This document shows, one piece after another, positions 43,057 to 51,739 of a stretch of 64,000 bases of DNA (the first letter of the stretch is position 1; every line of letters begins with the position of its first letter). The position numbers were made by a program, and so were the translations under genes. The stretch covers positions 1 through 64,000 of the forward strand of contig JAUYSP010000041.1 in the NCBI GenBank assembly GCA_030696305.1, in the 5' to 3' direction. The notes beneath the pieces are model-generated. The model did not search any database. It saw nothing but the letters and a program-made list of their open reading frames with translations, and had not been told where the DNA came from. This DNA comes from Legionellaceae bacterium. GTDB taxonomy: Bacteria > Pseudomonadota > Gammaproteobacteria > Legionellales > Legionellaceae.

Positions 43057-43917
43057 TCAATAAGTGTCAATCTCACCTAATGCTTGGCCAAAACGAATAA
43101 CATCACCGGCATGAATATTAGCGTTCCATTGCATCTGTGCATCATTACTGAATAGTAGTATTACCGTTGAACCCAGTTTGAAATAACCCATTTCTTGAGC
43201 TTTTTGTAGCGCAGTAAACGGATTATCAGTGGATGAATAAACAACGCGGCTTAACTTTCGCGAGCGGCGAATATCCCCATGCCAAGCTGTTCCTATGTTT
43301 CCTACTATGGCCGCACCTACTAATACCATGGCCATTTGACCAATTTTTGTCTCGAATAATACGACCAATCGTTCGTTTTGAGCAAACAATTGAGGAATAA
43401 CACGCGCTGTTGTTGGTTGAACTGAAAAGAGTTTGCCAGGTACATATGTCATTTCTTGTAATACCGCGTCCATGGGCATATGTATCCGATGGTAATCTTT
43501 GGGTGCCAAGTACAATGTGGCAAAATGTCCATTAGAGAATTGTTCTGTTATTGTTTGGTCGCAAGCCAATAATTCTTGAACTGAATAATATCGTCCCTTT
43601 GCCTGTAATAATTGACCGTCAATAATGGTTCCGATTTCACTCACTCGACCATCGACTGGAGAAACAATATCAGCTGCAGCCACTGGTCTGCATTCAGGCT
43701 TTAAATGACGAATAAAAAAATCGTTAAAACAGGCATAATCTTCGATATTTTCTTTTTGGGCTTCCTGCATATTAACGCCATATTTTTGAATAAACCGTCT
43801 AATCAGTCGATTTTTAAGCAGACGAATTTTCCTGTTGGCCATAAAACCGGCATATAGCGTTAATGCATATTTGGGGATAATAAATTGGGGGACCGTTTTG
43901 ATATAGTCAATAATCAT
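43057..43917 (-). CDS. psd: Phosphatidylserine decarboxylase
   Basis: 286 residues, the usual size of proteobacterial Psd. It makes phosphatidylethanolamine at the inner membrane. The self-cleavage site is KLGSTVILLF near the C-terminus, where cleavage between Gly and Ser gives the pyruvoyl group. Other motifs: FNDFFIRHLKPECRP, SPVDGRVSEIG (Asp of the triad) and PKDYHRIHMP (His). All are intact. Single gene. Confidence 0.96.
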   Translation of the reverse strand: MIIDYIKTVPQFIIPKYALTLYAGFMANRKIRLLKNRLIRRFIQKYGVNMQEAQKENIEDYACFNDFFIRHLKPECRPVAAADIVSPVDGRVSEIGTIIDGQLLQAKGRYYSVQELLACDQTITEQFSNGHFATLYLAPKDYHRIHMPMDAVLQEMTYVPGKLFSVQPTTARVIPQLFAQNERLVVLFETKIGQMAMVLVGAAIVGNIGTAWHGDIRRSRKLSRVVYSSTDNPFTALQKAQEMGYFKLGSTVILLFSNDAQMQWNANIHAGDVIRFGQALGEIDTY

Positions 43918-43992
43918 AAAATCATTAATAAATAAAAGAGGGTAATAATACTGCTAAAAACATCTTTTGGCGAGTTGTTGGCTCTGAATGTC

Positions 43993-44514
43993 CTAATGGC
44001 TGTAATAAAATCCCAAATAAGTAACGACTATTTTATACGGGATCAAAAAAACAAACGTTGCTACGATATAATGAGTAATCTTAATACGAGTAAGACCAAA
44101 TCCATAATTGACGGCACTAAATGGCATCGGAGCAAGACGAAATACCATCACAGCCTTCCAACCATGTCGGTCAATTCGTTCAATTAAGTGGTGAATGTGA
44201 GTTCTTTTTGTTGAAGATATCCAGTTGAGCCCCCAATAGCGGCTAATACAGAAACCCCAGGTTGCGCCAATGGTCGCACTTAACAAACTCAAACAGGCTC
44301 CCCAAACTGGCCCAAACAACAGCCCACCTGTGAGAACTAATGGCATGGTCGGAATAAAGAGTAACGTACTGATACAATATAAAAGCATAAAAGCAAGTGG
44401 TGCAGCTGGGCCTAACGTATGGACCCATGCGATAAAACACGCCATATTACGATGGAATAATACAGAGCAAATAACAAACAAAATGACAGATAAAAAGATA
44501 TATAATTTTTTCAT
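43993..44514 (-). CDS. TVP38/TMEM64 (DedA-like) membrane protein
   Basis: 173 residues and four to five membrane segments. The VTT domain signature is visible in LTGGLLFGPVWGACLSLLSATIGATWGF and in FRLAPMPFSAVNYGFGLTRIK. Related proteins act as lipid scramblases or flippases in the inner membrane, but the bacterial substrate is not certain. Short for the family, yet with both re-entrant loops present. Followed on the other side by the palindromic element at 44521-44607. Confidence 0.8.
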   Translation of the reverse strand: MKKLYIFLSVILFVICSVLFHRNMACFIAWVHTLGPAAPLAFMLLYCISTLLFIPTMPLVLTGGLLFGPVWGACLSLLSATIGATWGFCISRYWGLNWISSTKRTHIHHLIERIDRHGWKAVMVFRLAPMPFSAVNYGFGLTRIKITHYIVATFVFLIPYKIVVTYLGFYYSH

Positions 44515-44520
44515 AACATG

Positions 44521-44607
44521 TAGGGTCTGTTGAGATTCATATTTCTACGTCCCGCGGACAAGCCGCGGGACGTAGGCCTTGTGGAAATGAATTGTCAACA
44601 CACCCTA
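44521..44607. repeat. Palindromic element, copy A (87 bp)
   Basis: Outer inverted ends tagggtctgttga and, reversed from 44607, tagggtgtgttga. At the centre lie perfect 13-base arms ctacgtcccgcgg / ccgcgggacgtag with a 5-base loop. A longer relative lies inside the OTU-like gene at 46627-46791. The length is a multiple of three. It lies between the TVP38 and wzt genes. Confidence 0.8.
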
Positions 44608-44609
44608 GT

Positions 44610-45353
44610 TTATGCAATTACTTCTTGCTTATGTCGCAGCTCTTCAGAGTAAGTATCAACTAGTTCCTGATTGCCCTCCACTTTAATCGAGCCGTTTTCA
44701 AGCCAAATAAAGCGATTACAAATGCCACGAAGTGCGCCAACATCATGAGCGACAATCAATAACGTGGTTCCTTGTTTTTGAAACTCACGAATACGCGCAA
44801 AACTTTTTCCTTGAAAATAGGTATCACCGACAGAAAGCGCTTCATCAATAATTAAAACATCTGGCCGCTTAGCTGTTGCCACAGCAAAAGCTAAACGAAC
44901 ACTCATCCCACTTGAATAAATACGAATAGGTTGATCTAAATAATCGCCAACTTCTGCAAAAGCCACAATTTCTGGCATCAACTGATTCAACTCGGCAAGC
45001 TTTAACCCCATGAGTTGGCCAGCCATTAATACATTTTGGCGGCCAGTAAAATCAGGATGAAATCCCATTCCCAATTCAAGAATTGCTGCCAAGCTCCCAT
45101 TTATTTCAATTGATCCTTTGGTGGGCTTGCTAGTTCCGGTAATCATTTTTAAAAGCGTACTTTTCCCAGCGCCATTCATCCCTAAAAAACCAATCGCTTC
45201 GCCTGCTTTGGCTTCAAAGTGCACATCAGATAGTATCCATTTTAACGCGTGTCGTGGCTTATAAAAGGGGGTGACCCATTCAAATAACCTGGCCCATCGA
45301 TTAGGATAATGTTTATAGGCTTTACTGACACTGTTTACTTTTATTAGGCTCAT
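44610..45353 (-). CDS. wzt: Polysaccharide ABC exporter ATPase (Wzt-like)
   Basis: 247 residues. Intact ATPase motifs: GMNGAGKSTLLK (Walker A), YSSGMSVRLAFA (signature) and VLIIDEALSVGD (Walker B), with His in VAHDVGAL. It has no C-terminal carbohydrate-binding extension, so it is the short form that exports glycans without a recognised terminal cap, or a teichoic/capsule-type exporter. It abuts the permease gene (1-base overlap). Membrane-attached, cytoplasmic side. Confidence 0.92.
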   Translation of the reverse strand: MSLIKVNSVSKAYKHYPNRWARLFEWVTPFYKPRHALKWILSDVHFEAKAGEAIGFLGMNGAGKSTLLKMITGTSKPTKGSIEINGSLAAILELGMGFHPDFTGRQNVLMAGQLMGLKLAELNQLMPEIVAFAEVGDYLDQPIRIYSSGMSVRLAFAVATAKRPDVLIIDEALSVGDTYFQGKSFARIREFQKQGTTLLIVAHDVGALRGICNRFIWLENGSIKVEGNQELVDTYSEELRHKQEVIA

Positions 45354-46135
45354 TATAACTCATCTACCATTTCATCGCTGCGTTTACGAAATGTTCGTAA
45401 AGCCAATGTACAACATAATACGGCCATCGTAATGGGAAACATCAGCGAGGACCAATTAGGCCAGCAATGAGAGACAAAAACATCATGATACGCATTCATA
45501 ATAGGGTACATAGGATTAAATTTTAAAATGGATTGAATTTGATCCGGCAAAATACTGACCGAATAAACAATCGGCGTCATCCAAAACCAAAACTGCAGTA
45601 CCACCATAAAAAACTGCCCTACATCGCGAAAAAAAACATTTAAAATCCCTAGTAATAAGCCAAAACCCATCGCAAAAGCGATTTGCACGGCTAATATAAT
45701 AGGTAATGCTAAGTAGACCCAGCCTGGAAAATTGCCGCTTATCCACAAAAACAGAGTAAACAATCCTAATACAATCAAAAAATTTGAAACTGAGCCCAAG
45801 ACGACAATAAAGGGTAGGCATAATCGGGGAAAGCTTAATTTTTTAATGATTGTTGCATTATCTAAGAAAACATTGATACAACGGTTAATAATTTCAGCAA
45901 AAAATAGCCATGTAATGATGCCAGAGCATAGGTAGATACTATACGAAAGCGTATTGTTTACGCCGGGTAATCGGCCGTGCATGATTTTTGAAAAAACCAC
46001 TGTATAGATAAAAATCATACTGATAGGGTGAATAATCGTCCAAAAAACGCCTAGCAGTGAATTTTGATATTTTAACCTAAACTCGCGACTTACACTTGCT
46101 AAAATAAATCCTCGATAGGACCAAACTGATTTCAT
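45353..46135 (-). CDS. wzm: Polysaccharide ABC exporter permease (Wzm-like)
   Basis: 260 residues and six membrane segments, ABC-2 type. REFRLKYQNSLLGVFWTIIHP at the N-terminus is typical of Wzm/KpsM permeases, as is FFRDVGQFFMVVLQFWFWMTPIVY. With Wzt it forms the flippase that moves lipid-linked O-antigen-like glycan across the inner membrane. It is the first gene of the pair and is preceded by a GAG ribosome site. The nearby sugar genes (50573-54986) are its probable clients. Confidence 0.93.
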   Translation of the reverse strand: MKSVWSYRGFILASVSREFRLKYQNSLLGVFWTIIHPISMIFIYTVVFSKIMHGRLPGVNNTLSYSIYLCSGIITWLFFAEIINRCINVFLDNATIIKKLSFPRLCLPFIVVLGSVSNFLIVLGLFTLFLWISGNFPGWVYLALPIILAVQIAFAMGFGLLLGILNVFFRDVGQFFMVVLQFWFWMTPIVYSVSILPDQIQSILKFNPMYPIMNAYHDVFVSHCWPNWSSLMFPITMAVLCCTLALRTFRKRSDEMVDEL

Positions 46136-46212
46136 TATTTTCTCACTTTACATTCGAGAGCAAGAATAATCTTTGGCAAAATAATTTGCAACAATTAATC
46201 GATAACTTAAAT

Positions 46213-47466
46213 TTAGCTACCCAATTGAGGTTGTATTAATTGCCTAGTTTCTTCTATGATTTTTGAAGCTTCCGTGGGAATAGGAAATAGCGAATAACGA
46301 CCAATTGCTAGCCACTTAACGCCTCCTAACAGAGCGCCTATAACAGTTAATGTTTGTAAAAAATCTCTAAGAGCTTGTTTGTAATCATAATATTCATTTG
46401 CCCATTGTTGGGCGTTATCTAGTAATTTTATGCAATCTGTTTGGAATGCATGAAATTCTTTTGTCTGGGTAACTTCATCGTCGGTAAAAAAACTTGTAAT
46501 TTTTTCTGAGAGATCTTGAACTAGTTTTTTATGTTCATTTATATACTTAAAGCCTTGAGCTTCGAGTCGAATACCTATCTCAGCAATTAAGAAAATTTGC
46601 TGAAAAAGTTTGCTTTCGTTTTCAATTAGGGTGTGTTGATAATTCAGATTTTGACGTCCCGTGACTTGTCTGGGGGAGCCAGTTCGATGTATTGCTGTGC
46701 GATGGCGTTGTGTATTAAGCAATATCGGTGGGTCCAACAGACAAGCCGCGGGACGTAGGTCTTTTGTAAATAAATTGTCAACTGACTCTAGTTGTTTGTT
46801 TTTTATTTCTTCAGGTCGTTGTACTTGATCGACATACGGTTTTTCACATTTGTCTAGTTTATTTTGCTCAACTAAAACTAGCTGACGCATAATTTGCGCA
46901 AAACCATTGTATAGACAATTACCATCTGGAAGCGTACTCCAATAATTTCCTTTTTCTACAAAAAAGTGCTCATCAAGGAGATGATATAAATGAATAATCG
47001 CTGCGTCTTCTTCAGGAGCAGAATATATTGGTTGGGGTGGATAAATTGGCCTACTCTGCATATCTACCCGAGTAGTCAGCACTGTTACGCCTAGTATCTC
47101 GGCTAAAGCCAGAATGTCACGCTCCTGCGCATAGACACCGTCTTCACTTTGCTCGTTTAGATAAGTATCCAAATCAGGTGCATCCCCCGGCTCTTCTATA
47201 TCCCCTAAAAAAGCTGAGTACTGGCTTCTTATTGTTTCAATAATATCGGTCTTGCCCTCTCTTAGATGCTTTATTGCCAGTGCGCGAAGGAAAGGGGCTA
47301 AAATAAGTTGTAGATCGTCTTTTTCTTTTACTACATCAAAAAGATGAGCATAGGCTTCCTCAAAACTTTCTGCGACATAGCCTTTTTCATTCAAAGCTTC
47401 AATCAGTTGTCGTTGAGAAGTCTCATCTGAAAATATAATTTCTTTAAATTTTTGGAATAAGGTCAT
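46213..47466 (-). CDS. OTU-like deubiquitinase with permuted topology
   Basis: 417 residues. LPDGNCLYNGFAQ (residues 179-191, Cys184) is the Cys motif of OTU cysteine proteases. The part that normally follows it lies before it here: ERDILALAEILGVTVLTTR (115-133), then IIHLYHLLDEHFFVE (157-171), with His167 where the catalytic His is expected. So the order is His then Cys, a circularly permuted OTU. Permuted bacterial OTUs have been described (EschOTU), so the arrangement is not impossible. Residues 226-280 are encoded by a palindromic repeat inserted in frame. A hydrophobic stretch near 372-388 could be a membrane anchor. A host-directed role is likely, unproven. Confidence 0.65.
   Translation of the reverse strand: MTLFQKFKEIIFSDETSQRQLIEALNEKGYVAESFEEAYAHLFDVVKEKDDLQLILAPFLRALAIKHLREGKTDIIETIRSQYSAFLGDIEEPGDAPDLDTYLNEQSEDGVYAQERDILALAEILGVTVLTTRVDMQSRPIYPPQPIYSAPEEDAAIIHLYHLLDEHFFVEKGNYWSTLPDGNCLYNGFAQIMRQLVLVEQNKLDKCEKPYVDQVQRPEEIKNKQLESVDNLFTKDLRPAACLLDPPILLNTQRHRTAIHRTGSPRQVTGRQNLNYQHTLIENESKLFQQIFLIAEIGIRLEAQGFKYINEHKKLVQDLSEKITSFFTDDEVTQTKEFHAFQTDCIKLLDNAQQWANEYYDYKQALRDFLQTLTVIGALLGGVKWLAIGRYSLFPIPTEASKIIEETRQLIQPQLGS
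46627..46791. repeat. Palindromic element, copy B, in frame inside the OTU-like gene
   Basis: 165 bp, exactly 55 codons, with codon boundaries matching both ends. It shares its two ends with copy A (tagggtgtgttga… and …caagccgcgggacgtagg…attgtcaac). Inner arms of 19 bases (46654-46672 and 46738-46756, two mismatches) enclose 65 extra bases that are absent from copy A. Confidence 0.8.
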
Positions 47467-47530
47467 GTTTTATTATTGTTCACATAATAAATTCTATCTC
47501 ATCATATCATTTATGCTAAAAATATTCAAT

Positions 47531-47553
47531 ATGACCTATATTTGTCAGGTCAT
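47531..47553. promoter_or_regulatory. Inverted repeat between divergent genes
   Basis: Arms atgacct (47531-47537) and aggtcat (47547-47553). It lies between the OTU-like gene and the FAD-enzyme gene, upstream of both, and could serve either. Confidence 0.35.
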
Positions 47554-47632
47554 GTAGGCATGATACCCCACCAATTATTGTGCTTTAAAACACCGTTCTG
47601 TTTTTATTGTAAAAATGTACATAATATTTATG

Positions 47633-47641
47633 TGCTATAAT
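47633..47641 (+). promoter_or_regulatory. Extended -10 promoter for the FAD enzyme
   Basis: TGCTATAAT, a perfect extended -10 element. Transcription would begin near 47648, about 24 bases before the ATG at 47672. No good -35 is visible. Confidence 0.5.
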
Positions 47642-47671
47642 TGAACTTATAGATAATACTTGGATCAATTT

Positions 47672-49282
47672 ATGTTTGATGTTATCATTATAGGTTGCGG
47701 ATTTTCTGGCGTTTTTGCAGCGCTTAAGTTGCCTACGAATTTGAATATCTTATTAATTGAGCAAGGAGCTGAGATTTTACCTATTACAAGTTCGAGCTAC
47801 AATCAATGCTACAAATTACATACGGGCTTGCATTATGCAAAAGATATTGAGACGGCAGAAATATGTCTTAGACATGCTATAGAATTTGCAAAAGAATATC
47901 CTCAGTTTATTGCCGGGAACCATGATCCATGGAGCCCTTGGAGAAGAGGGCGTCATTATTTTATGTCGACTTCGTCCATATCACGAGAAGACGCGGAACG
48001 AATTACTACGCATTTACAAAGAATATATTCGGATTTACCGAAGGAGGATCAAGTTTTTGGGGACCCAGAGCACTTCATGAAATTTATTGATCCAATCCAT
48101 TATCCTCATATTGAGGCAAGCATTCCCGTATTCAATAAAGATGAGGAGATAATCCAGACATCCGTATTATTCGGAGTTGAAACCGGCGAATCACAAATCG
48201 ATATAGATCCTTTGAAAGCGCATCTAAAAGAGCAAATCTCTAAACGAGAAAATATCACTTTTCTTCCTAATACATCGGTTACCAATATTGCATATCATCC
48301 TACTCAATTTGGGTATATTGTATCATCCGTTAATCGTGATAATCACGCCATTAATTTTGAAACAGTATCAATAATCAATTGCGCATGGGATAACATAGAA
48401 AAGCTTGATCGCAAAATTGGGTTTGATATTCTCGATGAAAATCGAGTAATCAGAGTCAAGGCCAGTACACTCGTTCAGTTACCTCAAGAATTACAAAATA
48501 TGAATACGTGTATATTTTCTTCAGGCCCCTTTTGTTCAATTACAGTTTTACCTGGGAGCAAAGCTATTTTAACCAGTGAACACTCAACTAACCTAGCTTT
48601 TTTCAATGCGGGCTTAGATTCCCCTCCAGAAGAAATACAAAAACTACTTGATACTATGAATCTCCACCACCCCGCAGGCCTCGCTTTGGCTCAACAAATA
48701 AGACAAGAATGCGCGGCTTATTTAACCAACGATTTGAAAAATTTACTCAATGACGCCCCCATTCTTGAATTACGATTTGGATTTGTAAAAATAATTGAAA
48801 ATAATCAACAATACACAAGCCAATCAATCTATGAAGATGACAGCGCTATTCACGCGCGAAAAAATACAGGAATTGAAGTCAGGGATTTAGGATACATTTC
48901 AAATTCAGGCATGAAAATGACCTATACTTTAGGAAATGCTGTTAATATTGAACCTATATTAACAGAGCATTTAAAAATAATGACGTTAGCAGAAAAGATC
49001 AAAACAGAATCTCCTTTAAATCAGATTCACAAGGATCTATTTTTAACCATTTACCGAAATAGTTTAAAAGAAATTTTGACATCAAACAAAATGAAAGAAA
49101 ATTACGAAGAATGCATAAAAAAAATCTCATTAGAACTTTTAACCCATTTTGGCATAAAATCACAGTCTGTCGAGCTAATTCCTCGGTTTAATTTCTTTAA
49201 AGAAGAAAATGCTAGTCTCGGTTCTAGAAAACATAAACTAGACGATGCCTCACCAGTTTCTTCAAAAACGAAAAAAACTTAG
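47672..49282 (+). CDS. FAD-dependent oxidoreductase (DAO-like) with a basic tail
   Basis: 536 residues from the ATG at 47672 (a TTG four codons upstream is also in frame). VIIIGCGFSGVFAALKL at the N-terminus is the FAD dinucleotide-binding motif, followed by SSSYNQCYKLHTGLHYAKD, the DAO-type block that resembles sarcosine- or hydroxyglutarate-oxidase relatives. The rest is not close to a named enzyme. The last 18 residues, RKHKLDDASPVSSKTKKT, match the classical bipartite nuclear-localisation pattern. No signal peptide. Followed after 29 bases by the histidine kinase, so possibly co-transcribed. The substrate is unknown. Confidence 0.7.
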   Translation: MFDVIIIGCGFSGVFAALKLPTNLNILLIEQGAEILPITSSSYNQCYKLHTGLHYAKDIETAEICLRHAIEFAKEYPQFIAGNHDPWSPWRRGRHYFMSTSSISREDAERITTHLQRIYSDLPKEDQVFGDPEHFMKFIDPIHYPHIEASIPVFNKDEEIIQTSVLFGVETGESQIDIDPLKAHLKEQISKRENITFLPNTSVTNIAYHPTQFGYIVSSVNRDNHAINFETVSIINCAWDNIEKLDRKIGFDILDENRVIRVKASTLVQLPQELQNMNTCIFSSGPFCSITVLPGSKAILTSEHSTNLAFFNAGLDSPPEEIQKLLDTMNLHHPAGLALAQQIRQECAAYLTNDLKNLLNDAPILELRFGFVKIIENNQQYTSQSIYEDDSAIHARKNTGIEVRDLGYISNSGMKMTYTLGNAVNIEPILTEHLKIMTLAEKIKTESPLNQIHKDLFLTIYRNSLKEILTSNKMKENYEECIKKISLELLTHFGIKSQSVELIPRFNFFKEENASLGSRKHKLDDASPVSSKTKKT

Positions 49283-49311
49283 CAAAATACTATCTACAAC
49301 AAGAGTAATTA

Positions 49312-50427
49312 ATGGATAACTTATTAAAAAGTTTAATTAATCATATTCCGCATGCGGTTTTTTGGAAAGATACAAATCATATTTTTCAAGGGTGCAATAA
49401 AGAATTCGCAGAACAATTTGGCTATGAAAGTCCGGATAATATTATAGGAAAATCAGATTATGATTTCTCGTTTTCACCTGACGCAATTCAAAAATATCAT
49501 TTGGATGAAGAAGAGATATTAACAACTGGAATAGCGAAGCTTAATTATGAAGAAATACAACATCAGTCAGATGGCACCATAAAAATATTATTTGTTAGTA
49601 AAGTACCTGTTTATGATGATAAAGATCAAATCTCAGGGATTTTAGGTATCTATACAGATATTACGGAACGTAAAAATAAAGAAATTCAGTTAAAAATTGC
49701 CAAAGCGGCTGCTGAAGCGGCTAATCATGCCAAAATTCAGTTTATTGCGAACATGAGCCATGATATTCGCACACCTTTAACCGGTATAATTGGTCTTTCT
49801 ACTATCTTAGCTCAAGCAGAAGAGAATCCGTTATTAAAGCAATATTCTCATGATATTCATGACTGTGGTAAACAGCTATTAAACATGCTGAATAGTATTT
49901 TGGATATGGCTTCAGCAGATCAGATGAATGAGCGGGATATTGTGAATGAATCATTTGAATTAAAAAAATGTATTCAGGATATTGTGGACATAGAAAAACC
50001 CACCGCTACTTTTAAAAAACTGAATTTATTGACTTATATTGATCCCGCACTTCCGATGTATCTCATCAATGATCAAACGAAAATTCATCGAATATTACTT
50101 AATTTGTTAAGTAATGCGGTTAAATTCACTTTTGATGGGTCGATTACAATTTCTGTTCAATTGATTAAACTGAGTATCGATAAAGCAATCATTCGTTTTT
50201 CTATCATTGATACCGGCATTGGTATTCCAGTGGAACTGCAACACCAGATTTTTGATCGTTTTTTTCGCGCATCCCCATCCTATAAAGGTCAATATGCAGG
50301 TCACGGCGTTGGGTTACAGATTGCCCAATCGTATGCCAATCTATTAAAAAGTGAAATAAAGTTGACTAGTCAGGAAGGTAAAGGAACAATATTTTACTTT
50401 GATCTGACTTCAATGGTCGTATTTTAA
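49312..50427 (+). CDS. PAS-domain sensor histidine kinase
   Basis: 371 residues. A PAS domain (about 1-118, with FWKDTNHIFQGCN and ILGIYTDITERK) senses an unknown signal. Next comes a dimerisation domain with the phospho-His in ANMSHDIRTPLTGI (His150), then the catalytic domain with HRILLNLLSNAVKFT (N box), IIDTGIGIP (G1) and GHGVGLQIA (G2). No membrane segments, so it is cytoplasmic. No receiver or response-regulator gene is adjacent, so it is an orphan kinase here. A duplicated promoter-leader begins about 65 bases after its stop. Confidence 0.9.
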   Translation: MDNLLKSLINHIPHAVFWKDTNHIFQGCNKEFAEQFGYESPDNIIGKSDYDFSFSPDAIQKYHLDEEEILTTGIAKLNYEEIQHQSDGTIKILFVSKVPVYDDKDQISGILGIYTDITERKNKEIQLKIAKAAAEAANHAKIQFIANMSHDIRTPLTGIIGLSTILAQAEENPLLKQYSHDIHDCGKQLLNMLNSILDMASADQMNERDIVNESFELKKCIQDIVDIEKPTATFKKLNLLTYIDPALPMYLINDQTKIHRILLNLLSNAVKFTFDGSITISVQLIKLSIDKAIIRFSIIDTGIGIPVELQHQIFDRFFRASPSYKGQYAGHGVGLQIAQSYANLLKSEIKLTSQEGKGTIFYFDLTSMVVF

Positions 50428-50493
50428 TGCACCTAATCACTTCATTTAAGTGTAGGTTACTTTCTTGATTATTTTTTCTTCGATCAATTGTGG

Positions 50494-50548
50494 GTTATAC
50501 GGTAATTTATTTTGTTTTATGGCCATGCTATTATGCCTCGTGCTATCT
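50494..50548 (+). promoter_or_regulatory. Duplicated promoter-leader, copy 1
   Basis: 55 bases that recur at 53813-53867 with 4 differences. They contain an extended -10 (TGCTATTAT, 50526-50534), so they are probably the promoter and early leader of the perosamine gene. The match continues loosely (attgagc) to near the ATG at 50573. Confidence 0.6.
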
Positions 50549-50572
50549 GATCACCAATTGAGCGTTTTATCA

Positions 50573-51712
50573 ATGACTATTAAGTATCCAGTTTATAAGC
50601 CATTTCTTTCAGGTAATGAAAAAAAATATGTAAATGAATGTTTAGATAGTAGTTGGATCTCATCTCAAGGCGAATTTATAGAACGCTTTGAAACAGGATT
50701 TGCAAACTATTTGGGCGTAAACTACGCGCGTAGTTGTTCTAACGGTACTACGGCACTCCATTTGGCATTATTAGCGCTTCAACTAAAACCTGGTGATGAA
50801 GTCATTTTACCCTCGTTGACTTATGTTGCCTCAGCAAATGCAGTAAGTTATATCGGAGCAACGCCTGTGTTCGTTGATTCCGAATCAACATTTTTTCAAT
50901 TAGATCCAGATCAAGTAGAAGCTCTCATTACGCCGCAAACTAAAGCCATTATGGCCGTCCATTTATATGGCCATGCAGTTAATATGGAAAAGCTGTTAAA
51001 AATTTGTAAGAAGCACGGGTTACATTTAATTGAAGATTGTGCTGAGGCTATCGGTACTCAATTTCAGCAACAATATGTTGGCACATTTGGCGATATTGCA
51101 ACATTCAGTTTTTTTGGAAATAAGACTATTACTACTGGTGAAGGGGGAATGGTAGTAACAAATAACCCCGAGTTAGCTGAGCGGGTGTCTCATTATAAAG
51201 GACAAGGGCTGGCGAAAAATCATCGTTATTTCCATGATGTTATTGGATACAATTATCGTATGACTAATATTTGCTGTGCAATTGGTTTAGCTCAGTTGGA
51301 AAATATAGACATTATTCTTCAAAAAAAATTGAACATAGCCAATTGGTATAAACAATTTATTGATGGTTCAAAGATGCGTTTTCATGAACAACAAGAGAAT
51401 ACAGTTCACTCATATTGGCTTGTTTCAATCCTGGCTAAAAATGGAGAAGAACGAGATCAGCTTATGAATTATTTATTGTTACATGGAATCGATTCACGAC
51501 CTTTCTTTGTTCCTATGCATCATTTGCCTATTTATGAACAATCTATTCAACTACCAGTAGCCGAAGAACTCTCTGCTTGTGGTATTAATTTGCCAAGTTA
51601 CCCTGAGCTAGAGGAAGAGGATGTGCGTTATATTTCTTTAAAAATCAACGAATGGTTAAACCTAAGAGAATATACGCAACGCCCCGATTGTCTTGTTGAA
51701 ATTAGTGCTTAG
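50573..51712 (+). CDS. DegT-type sugar aminotransferase (GDP-perosamine-synthase-like)
   Basis: 379 residues from the ATG at 50573; the frame is open upstream through the duplicated leader, but homologues begin at YPVYKPFLSGNEKKYVNECL. It transfers an amino group from glutamate to a 4-keto sugar nucleotide. The PLP Lys lies in FFGNKTITTGEGG. Other signatures: LDSSWISSQGEFIERFE, SNGTTALHLAL and GYNYRMTNICCAIGLAQLE, as in GDP-perosamine synthases (RfbE/Per). Gmd at 20969-22051 could supply the keto sugar. A nearby PglD-like gene could acetylate the product. The exact sugar is an inference. Confidence 0.8.
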   Translation: MTIKYPVYKPFLSGNEKKYVNECLDSSWISSQGEFIERFETGFANYLGVNYARSCSNGTTALHLALLALQLKPGDEVILPSLTYVASANAVSYIGATPVFVDSESTFFQLDPDQVEALITPQTKAIMAVHLYGHAVNMEKLLKICKKHGLHLIEDCAEAIGTQFQQQYVGTFGDIATFSFFGNKTITTGEGGMVVTNNPELAERVSHYKGQGLAKNHRYFHDVIGYNYRMTNICCAIGLAQLENIDIILQKKLNIANWYKQFIDGSKMRFHEQQENTVHSYWLVSILAKNGEERDQLMNYLLLHGIDSRPFFVPMHHLPIYEQSIQLPVAEELSACGINLPSYPELEEEDVRYISLKINEWLNLREYTQRPDCLVEISA

Positions 51713-51739
51713 AACCGGGGCATATTTCGAAACAGTCTA

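Noticed and set aside
44545-44575. The GC-rich hairpin as a terminator for wzt
   Set aside because: No T tract follows on either strand, and the hairpin is the core of a dispersed repeat.
50465-50572. N-terminal extension of the perosamine-synthase-like protein
   Set aside because: The extension is encoded by the duplicated promoter-leader, which is also in front of an unrelated glycosyltransferase. Homologues start at the later ATG.
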